A stretch of DNA of 64,000 nt, from IMG/VR virus record IMGVR_UViG_3300037116_000299, positions 1 to 64,000 of that record; one strand, written 5' to 3'. Both the position numbers and the translations under genes were made by a program. Each line of letters starts with the position of its first letter. Position 1 is the first letter of the stretch. Source of the stretch: a virus. Shown here piece by piece: positions 9,424 through 15,783 of the stretch. The notes under the pieces are model-generated. The model searched no databases. It saw only the letters and a program-made list of their open reading frames with translations, and was not told the DNA's origin.

Positions 9424-9594
9424 TCAGGTGAGCTTCCCGTACTGCTCCCGCGCTCGCTTCAACCAGACGGCACCGCGGCCCATGCTGATCCCGCGTTCAA
9501 TCGCCTGACGACCGGCGAGGTTGAACTCGGCTCCGCCACGCCTGGCCAGGTCAATGATCTCGACCTCAGCCGTCTGCCAGGGACGGGAACCAAG
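9424..9594 (-). pseudogene. 5'-truncated small DNA-binding-like gene fragment
   Basis: On the minus strand a protein-like frame runs from just after a TAA (9595-9597) to a TGA at 9424-9426. It includes PWQTAEVEIIDLARRGG and GISMGRGAVWLKRAREQYG, which read like the start and recognition-helix part of a small homeodomain-like/HTH protein. There is no start codon at its 5' end; only an internal ATG is available. I interpret it as a decayed or truncated gene, possibly left by rearrangement at the edge of the accessory region. Confidence 0.45.
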
Positions 9595-9742
9595 TTAGTT
9601 ACTAGCACCCCTTGTGGTCGCCTAGCCTCAAGGTCCAGTCTAAAGCGAAGCAGCTTATTCGCCTAAACGGCGGTGGTCACCCGCCTGATTCCTGGCCCGC
9701 TCGCCTCTTCCGTGGCCGGGAGCTGTCCGAAAAGGGGTTCCA
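9595..9742. promoter_or_regulatory. Upstream region of the SgcJ-like gene with inverted TAGGCGAATA
   Basis: Contains TATTCGCCTA at 9656-9665, the reverse complement of the motif seen at 6537 and 7830, about 80 bp upstream of the next start codon, plus a short GGCGG/CCGCC hairpin at about 9670-9686. No gene is seen. Confidence 0.4.
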
Positions 9743-10270
9743 ATGCATATTCCGACAATCTCAAGACGGACGCTCACACTCGCTCTAGGAGCATTTTTGA
9801 GTTGCTCCTTGGTCGCGGCTCAAAAACCTGACGAGGGCATCGCAAAGGCGAGGGCCGCTTGGGAGAACAGCTTCAATTCGAAGGACCTGCCTGGATTGAT
9901 GTCTCTTTATGCCGACGATGCGGCGCTACTGGCGACTTCAGGAGAACGGATCGTCGGCAAGGACAAGATCGCCGCGTACTTCAAGGCCCTCTTCGACTCC
10001 TCTAGCACGCTGCACGTGAAGCTGAACAGCGAAACGACTGCTAGCGCTTCTGACCTGGGCTATGACAGCGGAACGTATGAAGAGGTCGTGACACATGCCG
10101 GAGGAACGACCATCAGTGGCAATGTTGTTGTTTCGGGAAACGTTCAGATAAGTGGTGGTGGAGAGTCGCGAGAGATTTCAAATGGCAGCTATCTGTTTGT
10201 GTTGACGCGTAAGGCAGGAAAATGGCTATTTACACAGCAGGCTTGGACCATACACGCGCAGCCCAAGTAG
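9743..10270 (+). CDS. Secreted SgcJ/EcaC-type (DUF4440) protein
   Basis: 175 aa with a classic signal peptide (RR at residues 8-9, hydrophobic core LTLALGAFLSCSLVA, cleavage near AAQ at about 26). The mature part has the NTF2-like SgcJ/DUF4440 pattern: AWENSFNSKDLPGLMSLYADDA, then GKDKIAAYFKALF and a C-terminal WLFTQQAWTIH strand. Such proteins are small alpha+beta barrels, usually without proven catalysis; export to the periplasm is predicted. The insert GTTISGNVVVSGNVQISGGG is a repetitive beta-type stretch, unusual for the family. AAGGGG gives a good ribosome site. Chromosome-like rather than phage-like. Confidence 0.75.
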   Translation: MHIPTISRRTLTLALGAFLSCSLVAAQKPDEGIAKARAAWENSFNSKDLPGLMSLYADDAALLATSGERIVGKDKIAAYFKALFDSSSTLHVKLNSETTASASDLGYDSGTYEEVVTHAGGTTISGNVVVSGNVQISGGGESREISNGSYLFVLTRKAGKWLFTQQAWTIHAQPK

Positions 10271-10311
10271 CGGCTTACTGCTGAGGACACACGACCTCAA
10301 ATCGAGAACAA

Positions 10312-10515
10312 TCAGGGACGGATCTTGATTTCAAATGTCTGGCGGAGATTGGAGAGCACCATGTGCAGGTACTTCTCTGCCCCGATCTCCCGGATCAGTT
10401 TGACTCCGGCGGCGATCCAGACATCTTCCGCGACAATTGCTGGTTCAGAAAGACAGTAGATTGGGTTGGTCATCATCTCTCTGACTCTTTCTGCAGTCCA
10501 TGGCTCTTGATCCAT
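10312..10515 (-). CDS. Small conserved-looking protein (67 aa)
   Basis: The sequence MTNPIYCLSEPAIVAEDVW followed by LIREIGAEKYLHMVL resembles small uncharacterised proteins common in soil bacteria in which a short TNP-Y segment precedes a helix-rich EIGAE region. No catalytic motif. It is convergent with the SgcJ-like gene, and its start lies just left of a minus-strand terminator-like hairpin. Ribosome site AGGA is about ten bases from the ATG. Confidence 0.55.
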   Translation of the reverse strand: MDQEPWTAERVREMMTNPIYCLSEPAIVAEDVWIAAGVKLIREIGAEKYLHMVLSNLRQTFEIKIRP

Positions 10516-10554
10516 AAGGCCGGCATCCTGGGCCGGACGACGAGTCTAGCACAA

Positions 10555-10588
10555 CAACAAAAAGGCCAGGTCATCGTTCGACCGGCCA
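10555..10588 (-). terminator. Intrinsic terminator-like hairpin (minus strand)
   Basis: GGCC-A-GGTC pairs with GACC-GGCC across 10564-10587; read on the minus strand the hairpin is followed by five T (A-run at 10559-10563). It would stop minus-strand readthrough before the 10312-10515 gene and marks the boundary with the plus-strand operon that follows. Confidence 0.5.
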
Positions 10589-10645
10589 AGTAGGGATAGC
10601 TTTGGTACTTTCGCCCGGGGCCGCATGCTGGCCTTGAGGTGAAAG

Positions 10646-10870
10646 ATGACTGACGGCGTTGATATCCCAATCCCTGAACCGCTTCCAGCCAAGCTGGTGG
10701 CTTTCCTGTACCTGCTGATGCGGGACAACCTGCCCGTTGGTGACGTCGCCGGCATCCTGCAGAACCACGTCCGCAAGCTGGCCACCTTGAATCCGAAGGG
10801 CTGGCTGTTCTCGAACACCCACCTGGAAGCCTATGCGCGTGAGATCGCGGCCGAGCTGGTGCAACCGTGA
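10646..10870 (+). CDS. Small hypothetical protein, first gene of ATP-grasp operon
   Basis: 74 aa, with a GAGGTGAAAG ribosome site immediately before the ATG. Mostly helical (LPAKLVAFLYLLMRDNLPVGDVAGIL), compatible with a small regulatory or structural phage protein, with no recognisable motif. The downstream gene begins with a GTGA overlap, so the two are coupled. Confidence 0.6.
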   Translation: MTDGVDIPIPEPLPAKLVAFLYLLMRDNLPVGDVAGILQNHVRKLATLNPKGWLFSNTHLEAYAREIAAELVQP

Positions 10871-11286
10871 CCGGCGAGACCATGACTCATCTGTTCGCCG
10901 CCGGCTTCATCATGGTCATGATCGGCCAGGTCTGTGTCTTCGGCATGGTCATCCGCCCGGCGTGGCCGGACGAGCTGAAGGAGTGGTTCAAGGACCAGTG
11001 GGATCCAGCCTGGCGTTCCCGCGGCGGTCACTACAACTTCGCGCCCCTGGAGAATCGGCTCGAGCAGATGACCCGGCATGAGATCGCCAAGAAGGCTACC
11101 TTCGGCTGGAAGCGGTTGCACTGTCGGCGGCGCACTCTGAAGCCGCGCCGCCTGGCCATGCAGTTGATCTGGCGGTTGACTTCGTATGCGCACACCTCCT
11201 GCCAGTGTGCTTGTCATTCCCCGCGTTTTGGATGTGCTCAGACCTGCGGCACCCAGACCAACATGTATCACGAGCCCTGCTGCTAA
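10867..11286 (+). CDS. Membrane-anchored Cys-rich protein next to ATP-grasp enzyme
   Basis: 139 aa from the GTG overlapping the previous stop; an in-frame ATG at 10882 with GGCGAG upstream is an equally good start. Residues about 9-28 (FAAGFIMVMIGQVCVFGMVI) form one membrane helix. The middle is charged and the last 35 residues are packed with Cys and His (SCQCACHSPRFGC, then TCGTQTNMYHEPCC), suggesting metal binding, disulfides or a modified peptide tail. It immediately precedes an R2K-type ATP-grasp gene, a family proposed to ligate or modify peptides, so an enzyme-substrate link is conceivable. Family not recognised. Confidence 0.6.
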   Translation: MTGETMTHLFAAGFIMVMIGQVCVFGMVIRPAWPDELKEWFKDQWDPAWRSRGGHYNFAPLENRLEQMTRHEIAKKATFGWKRLHCRRRTLKPRRLAMQLIWRLTSYAHTSCQCACHSPRFGCAQTCGTQTNMYHEPCC

Positions 11287-11295
11287 GGAACGAAC

Positions 11296-12072
11296 ATGCA
11301 ATGGCTGATTCAAGACTCTGGCGTCACCTTTGACTGCCTGGATCGCAATGTGAAGCCCCTGGTCGAGGCTGTCGATCACCGCGGGCTTCCGCGGACCTGC
11401 GTAGGCTACGTCCCGTTCGTCCACACCCTCACGGGGATTGAGGGCCTGGATCGTAGTGTGCCTACGATGTTCTATGGCTCAACCAAATTGGCTGAGCTGG
11501 CCATGACCTCCGGCTTTGCGCCCGGCGGCTTCTACGATGCCGCCTGGTTCGATCCGGGCAACTGGGTAAGGAAGCGGCCTGACCTTCTGAACGAAGCTCA
11601 GACCAGGATCACTGCCGGCCAGCTCCGCCAGACCTGGATCTCCGAGCCGACCTTCGTCAAGTCCGTCGACGCCAAGGTCCTCACCGGCATGGTGCTCGAG
11701 GGTCCGGATCGAGGCTGGTGGACTGAAGAATACAGCCACGTGAAGGACACCGACGTGTTGACGGTGAGCCCGGTTCAGACGATCGACCAGGAGTGGCGTT
11801 TCTTTATTGTAGAGGGCGAAGTTGTCGCCGGATCTCAATACAGGAAGGACGGTTGCCTGCGCTGGCGGGCTCCGATCGATGACTTCGTCTGGTTCCAGGC
11901 CAGGAAGATGGCGAAACTCTGGCTGCCGGCGCCGACAGTCGTCATGGACATCTGCCTGACCAAGAACAACTGGTTCAAGGTGGTCGAGTTCAACTGCGTC
12001 AACTCGAGCGGCTTCTACTCGGCCGACGTGGGCGCATTCGTCGATGCAATGGAGAAGGCCTATGCGGGATAA
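11296..12072 (+). CDS. R2K-clade (DUF4343-like) ATP-grasp enzyme
   Basis: 258 aa. Recognised by the central and C-terminal ATP-grasp signature of the R2K group: KSVDAKVLTGMVLEG (Lys-bearing strand), DQEWRFFIVEGEVVAGSQYR (the paired R/K strands), and TVVMDICLTKNNWFKVVEFN, where the Asp and Glu/Asn would bind Mg-ATP. ATP-grasp enzymes couple ATP to carboxylate-amine ligation; R2K members occur in phages and in peptide-modification neighbourhoods, but substrates are unproven. The AAGGA site is well spaced from the ATG. The adjacent Cys-rich protein and two small genes appear cotranscribed. Confidence 0.75.
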   Translation: MQWLIQDSGVTFDCLDRNVKPLVEAVDHRGLPRTCVGYVPFVHTLTGIEGLDRSVPTMFYGSTKLAELAMTSGFAPGGFYDAAWFDPGNWVRKRPDLLNEAQTRITAGQLRQTWISEPTFVKSVDAKVLTGMVLEGPDRGWWTEEYSHVKDTDVLTVSPVQTIDQEWRFFIVEGEVVAGSQYRKDGCLRWRAPIDDFVWFQARKMAKLWLPAPTVVMDICLTKNNWFKVVEFNCVNSSGFYSADVGAFVDAMEKAYAG

Positions 12073-12253
12073 GTGCAGGGCAGTCCTCCGGGCGCACCTT
12101 CGCCGCAACCGGGCTCGCACCTGGCTGGCGGCGAACGCTCCGATCGCCAGGCGCAACGGAAAGACCAGGGCCACCATGGCACTCTTTGAGTACCATCGCC
12201 GGGTGTTCTGGAGTTCAGTCAAGCAAATCATGGAGGCAGTAGATGGAAGGTAA
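12062..12253 (+). CDS. Small basic hypothetical protein
   Basis: 63 aa beginning MRDKCRAVLRAHLRRN, overlapping the end of the ATP-grasp gene by 11 bp and the next gene by 11 bp. Very Arg-rich N-terminal half, aromatic C-terminal half (FEYHRRVFWSSVKQI). Overlaps on both sides and the compact operon support it being translated; function unknown. Confidence 0.5.
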   Translation: MRDKCRAVLRAHLRRNRARTWLAANAPIARRNGKTRATMALFEYHRRVFWSSVKQIMEAVDGR

Positions 12254-12503
12254 CGAGCAGCTCACCCCGGATCAGATCCTGGCCAACGGTCATATCACTT
12301 TGGATATGATCTTCGACTTGTACACCAGAATTCTGATGGACGGATTCGTGTCGGATGGACCTCTGTTCACCTCGATGAATCAGCTCCAGGAGTGGCGGCC
12401 GGACCTGACCGACGAAGTCCTGGCGGAGTCGGGCTTCATCCGCGGCGTTCATATCGCCCACATTCACGATGGTTTGATCGAACCTTACGCCGTGCCGGAT
12501 TGA
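12243..12503 (+). CDS. Small acidic hypothetical protein
   Basis: 86 aa with a GGAGG ribosome site seven bases from the ATG. Mostly helical and acidic (DMIFDLYTRILMDGF; PDLTDEVLAESGF). Last gene of the plus-strand ATP-grasp operon; a small AT-rich hairpin (arms 12503-12509 and 12519-12525) begins at its stop codon. No family recognised. Confidence 0.6.
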   Translation: MEGNEQLTPDQILANGHITLDMIFDLYTRILMDGFVSDGPLFTSMNQLQEWRPDLTDEVLAESGFIRGVHIAHIHDGLIEPYAVPD

Positions 12504-12581
12504 GAAATAGTAGGGTAGTATTTCTAAATGCTTTCCTGCGACAAAACGTGACACTATTCGCTGGAAACAACTGATTCTGTG

Positions 12582-12607
12582 AGGCTTCTCATCTCGGTGA
12601 GAAGCCT
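12582..12607 (+). terminator. Terminator hairpin ending the plus-strand operon
   Basis: AGGCTTCTC (12582-12590) pairs perfectly with GAGAAGCCT (12599-12607), followed on the plus strand by TTCTG. The left arm overlaps the last codons of the convergent minus-strand gene, so this works as a shared 3' boundary. The U-tract is short, so termination may be partial. Confidence 0.55.
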
Positions 12608-12792
12608 TTCTGATTGAGCACCTTTTGCAGCTGCACCAGGGCCTGCTTCATCAGATCAGCCTCTTCGTCGTCTACGGCACAGGCACGGATCTGGGCCCAC
12701 TGCAGACGCTTGACGAACTCAGCCAGCGCCCAGGCTGCCTTGGGGAAGAGGGAGAGATCAAGGTCGACAGTTGGCTCGGACATGGTGTCCAT
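12589..12792 (-). CDS. Small hypothetical protein (67 aa)
   Basis: Mostly helical: FPKAAWALAEFVKRLQWAQ and EADLMKQALVQLQKVLNQKG. Start uncertain: ATG 12792 has no good ribosome site, whereas ATG 12783 (protein MSEPTVDL) has GGACACC before it. Convergent with the plus-strand ATP-grasp operon. No recognised family. Confidence 0.5.
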   Translation of the reverse strand: MDTMSEPTVDLDLSLFPKAAWALAEFVKRLQWAQIRACAVDDEEADLMKQALVQLQKVLNQKGFSPR

Positions 12793-13068
12793 AGTAGCTC
12801 AGGTGCAGGCCAGTTCCTCGTCCTTGACTTCGACTGAAGAAGTTACCGTACGGTGTCTTTTCGCCATGACACCGCTCGGTGACATGCAAATGATCCCGTG
12901 CGGGATGATTCTGCTTTCAAAAGCACCTTGTCGCCCCTGGTACAAACATACTTGGCTCATCAGACTAGAAGTTCTTGCGTTTTCTGTCGCTTGCAGAATT
13001 CTACCTGTGTCAGACCTTGTTTTTGTCCGGTTTTCGTGGATGAATAGGGGTTATAGGGGGTTTACTTT
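12793..13068. promoter_or_regulatory. Intergenic region with three palindromes
   Basis: No convincing gene. It holds ACCGTACGGT (12845-12854), an imperfect 22-bp palindrome at 12865-12886 with arms around CACCG/CGGTG, and ATCCCG-TG-CGGGAT (12893-12906). The last is part of an 18-bp sequence that recurs at 14638. A possible plus-strand promoter precedes the 13069 gene (TTGTTT near 13017, TGAATA about 18 bases later), tentative. Confidence 0.4.
12894..12911 (+). repeat. 18-bp near-repeat, left copy
   Basis: TCCCGTGCGGGATGATTC matches the copy at 14638-14655 at 16 of 18 positions. The two copies flank the mixed-strand, bacterial-looking module with the XRE regulator and the lipoprotein, in direct orientation. 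It could be an operator or a trace of insertion. Confidence 0.45.
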
Positions 13069-13191
13069 ATGTCGAAGTGCGAGCGGACGTCACGGCGGGT
13101 TGCGAGGCTTGCGGCGAAACAGATGCGCAATGGGAAGCGAAGCGAGCGAAGTGTTGCAGCTTCGTCGCTACGGGCGCGCAGGCGCGGCTAA
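13069..13191 (+). CDS. Small basic protein (40 aa), MSK-type
   Basis: Begins MSKCERTSRRVARLAAKQM and continues Arg/Lys/Ser-rich to a TAA. It has the look of short basic proteins with a conserved SKxxRTSxxVAxxAxK opening that are frequent on bacterial chromosomes and mobile elements. GGGGGTT lies upstream as a ribosome site. Too short for most gene callers; function unknown. Confidence 0.55.
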   Translation: MSKCERTSRRVARLAAKQMRNGKRSERSVAASSLRARRRG

Positions 13192-13192
13192 C

Positions 13193-13453
13193 GTGGAACT
13201 TGTTCTTATTGAATGGCTGGACTCCCGCAGGGGAGAGGGGTGGGTGCGGCTGGACGAACTCGACAGCACTGTAACCAGGTGTCGCTCGGTCGGCTGGATT
13301 GTGGCTAGGGACCGTGATTCGGTCACTCTTGCCGGACACCTTGGAGAGAATCCCGATCAGTGCTGCGGCGACCTGACAATCCCCCAAAAAGCAATGCTCA
13401 GAATGACCCCTCTAAGTATCCCAAAAGCCGCGCTAGCCGCATCAGCGAAGTAG
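13193..13453 (+). CDS. Small conserved hypothetical protein (86 aa)
   Basis: Starts with GTG two bases after the previous stop. The pattern (VELVLIEWLDS, WVRLDEL, CRSVGWIVARDRDSVTLAGHL, CCGDLTIPQKAML) matches a small family of uncharacterised bacterial and phage proteins with a conserved CxSVGW strand and a terminal TIP-K strand. The frame continues open far upstream, but that part is not protein-like. Its end overlaps the convergent XRE gene by 12 bp. Confidence 0.6.
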   Translation: MELVLIEWLDSRRGEGWVRLDELDSTVTRCRSVGWIVARDRDSVTLAGHLGENPDQCCGDLTIPQKAMLRMTPLSIPKAALAASAK

Positions 13454-13672
13454 TTCAAACGTCTCGACTCCAAGCGCGATGGCGAGGCGTTCCAGTACCA
13501 GCACTCCCGGCTCAATTTGGGCGGTTTCCAGACGCGCAAGATGGGCCTGCTCAATCTGAGCGTGGTCGGCAAGCATCCGCTGGGACCATCCCTTCTTTAT
13601 TCGAAGGCTGCGCACCTTCTGTCCGATTCGGAGACAGATGGAGGGAGGCGCGGCCAATTTCCCGGTTGCCAT
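13442..13672 (-). CDS. XRE-family HTH transcriptional regulator
   Basis: 76 aa. Residues about 14-72 form a Cro/CI-type helix-turn-helix: IGQKVRSLRIKKGWSQRML, recognition region QIEQAHLARLE, then IEPGVLVLERLAIALGV. Members bind short palindromes as dimers; the ACCGTACGGT and ATCCCG-CGGGAT palindromes upstream in this module are candidate targets, not shown. Ribosome site is poor. Divergent from the lipoprotein gene and convergent with the small plus-strand gene. Confidence 0.8.
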   Translation of the reverse strand: MATGKLAAPPSICLRIGQKVRSLRIKKGWSQRMLADHAQIEQAHLARLETAQIEPGVLVLERLAIALGVETFELLR

Positions 13673-13744
13673 CCTGCAAGCATGGCGTTAGGCTGGGGGG
13701 CGTGTTGATGTCGGATAGAACATCAAAACTAAGGAACGATCCCC

Positions 13745-14431
13745 ATGAGACGCCTGCACGTCTTACCTGTAGTTATCCTCTGCGCCCTGGCTGGGTGTTC
13801 GTCGGGAATGTCCGGCGGCTCGGCGGCCAAAACTGGAACGGGCGGCACGTCGAGCGATTACGTTGCCCTCAGTCAGACAATCTTCATGGGCGACGTTATT
13901 ACGCAGAACTGGCCGCAAGCCGCGAGTCCGGCAACTGCCATCACCATCACGGAAGGAGCGGCGGGCGATTTTGGAAAGTTTGATAGTAAGTGCGTGACTG
14001 GTTGTAGTCCGTCCGCATTGCAGATTGCCGCTCCAAACAATAAGCGCCTTGTGATCTTGGTTGGTGAGGTTGATGCTTTGACGCTATGTGGTGGCGGAAC
14101 TGACGCGGATTTCTCTTTCAATCTGAGTACGCTAGTTGGGGCCGCGCAATCACTGTTTGGGTTGGAGGTGTGGATTGGGACGGTCCCGCCGATTTACTCG
14201 CCAAACAACGGCGCTCTTACCTGCCAGACGGCGACGGCCACTATCAACCAACAGATAGGTGCTGTGGCGCTCGCCAGCGGAGTACGCGTCTTAGACTTCG
14301 CCAGCGTTCTTAATTCTTCAAACGACTTCAGCGCGAAGCCGCCCGTGCAAGCCTTTGGAATTCCGTACAGTCTGCCCAATACGGTTGGATATGCGGCTAT
14401 GACTACGCTCTACACGCAAGATAACCAGTGA
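13745..14431 (+). CDS. Lipoprotein with degenerate SGNH/GDSL hydrolase fold
   Basis: 228 aa. Signal peptide with lipobox LAGC, Cys18 the predicted lipidated residue, then a Gly/Ser linker. Segment QTIFMGDVITQNW aligns with block I of SGNH hydrolases (IxFxGDSITxxW), but the catalytic Ser is Val51. Later LVGAAQSLFGLEVWIGTVPPI resembles block III context (NL...ar..g..v.lgt.pP), and GEVDALTLCGG sits where the GxND motif would be. It therefore looks like a catalytically inactive SGNH-fold surface lipoprotein; an unrelated fold is possible. AAGGA is 12 bases from the ATG. Confidence 0.6.
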   Translation: MRRLHVLPVVILCALAGCSSGMSGGSAAKTGTGGTSSDYVALSQTIFMGDVITQNWPQAASPATAITITEGAAGDFGKFDSKCVTGCSPSALQIAAPNNKRLVILVGEVDALTLCGGGTDADFSFNLSTLVGAAQSLFGLEVWIGTVPPIYSPNNGALTCQTATATINQQIGAVALASGVRVLDFASVLNSSNDFSAKPPVQAFGIPYSLPNTVGYAAMTTLYTQDNQ

Positions 14432-14440
14432 GGCGAAGTA

Positions 14441-14599
14441 CTAGGGGCGCTTCGTGAGCGCAAGTATTGGTTTTAGGATGAATTGGGCAGTTTGCTTGTA
14501 GTCCATCGGCGCGGGCGCTTCGTTTGCTTGATCCGCGAGCTTACCCCATTCCTGTTGTGATTCGCTATCATGTTGGAATTGCTCATCTTGGGCGCTCAT
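14441..14599 (-). CDS. Small hypothetical protein (52 aa)
   Basis: ATG at 14597-14599 behind AGGGGTGCGGA, stop TAG at 14441. N-terminal half acidic and Gln-rich (MSAQDEQFQHDSESQQEWGK), C-terminal half hydrophobic (YKQTAQFILKPILALTKRP), possibly a peripheral membrane helix. Convergent with the lipoprotein gene, ten bases apart. Codon pattern is protein-like throughout. Confidence 0.5.
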   Translation of the reverse strand: MSAQDEQFQHDSESQQEWGKLADQANEAPAPMDYKQTAQFILKPILALTKRP

Positions 14600-14637
14600 T
14601 CCGCACCCCTGATGAGTGAAGTATGTTTGTACCCTCT

Positions 14638-14655
14638 TCCCGTACGGGATGATCC
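14638..14655 (+). repeat. 18-bp near-repeat, right copy
   Basis: TCCCGTACGGGATGATCC, 16 of 18 identical to 12894-12911. The core CCCGTACGGG is itself a perfect palindrome. Confidence 0.45.
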
Positions 14656-14663
14656 AGACGCAC

Positions 14664-14690
14664 GAAAGGCAGGCTCCAGGCCTGCCCTTG
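14664..14690 (-). terminator. Terminator downstream of the HARE-like gene
   Basis: GGCAGGC (14668-14674) pairs with GCCTGCC (14680-14686) with a five-base loop; on the minus strand it is followed by TTTCG. It lies about 50 bases past the stop of the 14735-15193 gene and marks the left end of the long minus-strand block. Confidence 0.6.
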
Positions 14691-14694
14691 TGAA

Positions 14695-14732
14695 TGTTCT
14701 CAGAATGCGATCGCTCGTTCTCCGAATGAGAA
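14695..14732. repeat. Paired GTTCTC-N-GAATG repeats with hairpin
   Basis: GTTCTCAGAATG (14695) is repeated as GTTCTCCGAATG about 19 bp later, and the second copy forms a perfect hairpin CGTTCTC-CGAAT-GAGAACG. It may be a protein-binding site or part of a composite terminator. Confidence 0.4.
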
Positions 14733-14734
14733 CG

Positions 14735-15193
14735 CTAGGCGCTGGCGGTGCTGGGTGTCCGGATCTCCTGGATGACCGGAGTCTTGCGTAACTCCAGGAG
14801 CCCGAAGCGGCCATCCTCGGTCTTGTAGAACTCGCGGCCCGCGGAGGCCCGCTTGTAGAGCATCTGGTCCAGGGTCTTCGCCGGATCGATGCCGTAGGTG
14901 GTGCGAATCATGACCTTCAGATCGTCGGGAGACTTCTCGGTGCCGGCGTTGCGCAGCACGGTCCTGGCCATATCCAGGGTGTTGGGCTGCTCCTTGCGGT
15001 TCACTGGGCCTTCGGTCAGGGCCCGGACAGGCTGCGGCTGGTAGGGCGCAGTTCCAGGCTGGACGAATCCATCGAGAGCGTTGCGCGCCTCAATGGTGTT
15101 CTTGATCGAAGTCCTATACCGCTCTAACTGGTCGATCTTGGAATCGATCCCGGCCAGCTCCTGCTCTAAAGCCTTGATGACTGCATCGTTCAT
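14735..15193 (-). CDS. Coiled-coil plus HARE/winged-helix-like protein
   Basis: 152 aa from ATG 15193, with AGGA seven bases upstream (a GTG at 15199 is less well placed). The first 40 residues are a coiled coil (ALEQELAGIDSKIDQLERYR). After a Pro/Gln linker, the C-terminal 75 residues (LDMARTVLRNAGTEKSPDDL, LDQMLYKRASAGREFYKTED, FGLLELR) resemble a HARE-HTH or other winged helix that binds DNA. Possibly a transcription or packaging regulator. A good minus-strand promoter lies 50-75 bp upstream. Confidence 0.5.
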   Translation of the reverse strand: MNDAVIKALEQELAGIDSKIDQLERYRTSIKNTIEARNALDGFVQPGTAPYQPQPVRALTEGPVNRKEQPNTLDMARTVLRNAGTEKSPDDLKVMIRTTYGIDPAKTLDQMLYKRASAGREFYKTEDGRFGLLELRKTPVIQEIRTPSTASA

Positions 15194-15241
15194 AGACACA
15201 TCCTAGACTTTCTGCAGACCGAGTGTAAGGCCTGCTCCAGC

Positions 15242-15270
15242 AGTAGAGCACGCAGTATAGGACTTGTCAA
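15242..15270 (-). promoter_or_regulatory. Sigma-70-type promoter for the HARE-like gene
   Basis: On the minus strand TTGACA (15265-15270) is followed after exactly 17 bases by TCTACT (15242-15247), four of six matches to TATAAT. It lies about 50 bp before the 15193 start codon and is one of the few consensus -35 boxes in the window. Confidence 0.55.
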
Positions 15271-15491
15271 TACCTATTTTGTACCACTCTAAGACAGCTC
15301 TTCCCTTCTGAGGGTTCAATCTTATACAAAGTGAAACGATTGTTCTTGACGGGGAGCGGTGGCGCGGCGGCTGCCGCGCGGTCCATCTGACGAAGGCCAC
15401 TGATCATGCCCCAGGTCACCAGGGTGCAGAGGACAGGCAGGATCGGGATGTGGGCGCAGAGCGAGTACAGCGTCCGCCAAAGGCTTCCCAT
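15267..15491 (-). CDS. Small single-pass membrane protein (74 aa)
   Basis: MGSLWRTLYSLCAHIPILPV begins a hydrophobic segment (IPILPVLCTLVTWGMISGL, residues about 15-33) followed by an Ala/Pro linker and a basic tail. GGAG lies seven bases before the ATG. The gene overlaps the -35 region of the next transcription unit. Function unknown; could be a membrane-targeted phage accessory protein. Confidence 0.5.
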   Translation of the reverse strand: MGSLWRTLYSLCAHIPILPVLCTLVTWGMISGLRQMDRAAAAAPPLPVKNNRFTLYKIEPSEGKSCLRVVQNRY

Positions 15492-15738
15492 TCGAGTTCT
15501 CCGTGAGAGTCATAACCCTAAACAACACAAAACAAAGACAAATACAAATACAAAGTGAGAGGGTTGCTCAATGGAAAGCCAGATGGCGCGAGAGGTCCCC
15601 GCGTCTGTCTAGTATAGGAACCAGGAGGTCAAGAGCCCCGAAACCAATAACACCACGCGGCATCCTGCCGACTTCTCCCACGCCTACCTGTTATAGGAAG
15701 GGGCCCACCGCGATTGAGCATTGGTGGGCCCAAATGAG
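15492..15738. other. Non-coding gap with ACAAAT simple repeat and a GC hairpin
   Basis: No convincing gene. A short run of ACAAATACAAATACAAAG lies at about 15537-15554. A perfect 9-bp hairpin GGGCCCACC/GGTGGGCCC occupies 15701-15731 and may back up the terminator next to it. Confidence 0.45.
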
Positions 15739-15767
15739 AACGGCCGGAGCACGAGGCCCCGGCCGTT
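15739..15767 (-). terminator. Terminator of the sigma-factor gene
   Basis: AACGGCCGG (15739-15747) pairs with CCGGCCGTT (15759-15767), a perfect 9-bp stem starting 17 bases past the stop of the sigma-like gene, followed on the minus strand by CTCATTTG. Confidence 0.6.
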
Positions 15768-15783
15768 GAGAGAGTGAAGATCG

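Noticed and set aside
12614-13192. Upstream part of the open frame leading into the 86-residue protein at 13193
   Set aside because: It is Cys/Ser-rich, crosses two other probable genes and intergenic palindromes, and has no conserved pattern; only the end from the GTG at 13193 looks real.
15537-15554. Short ACAAAT repeats considered as a CRISPR or iteron
   Set aside because: Only about three units of six bases with no spacers; simple-sequence repeat.
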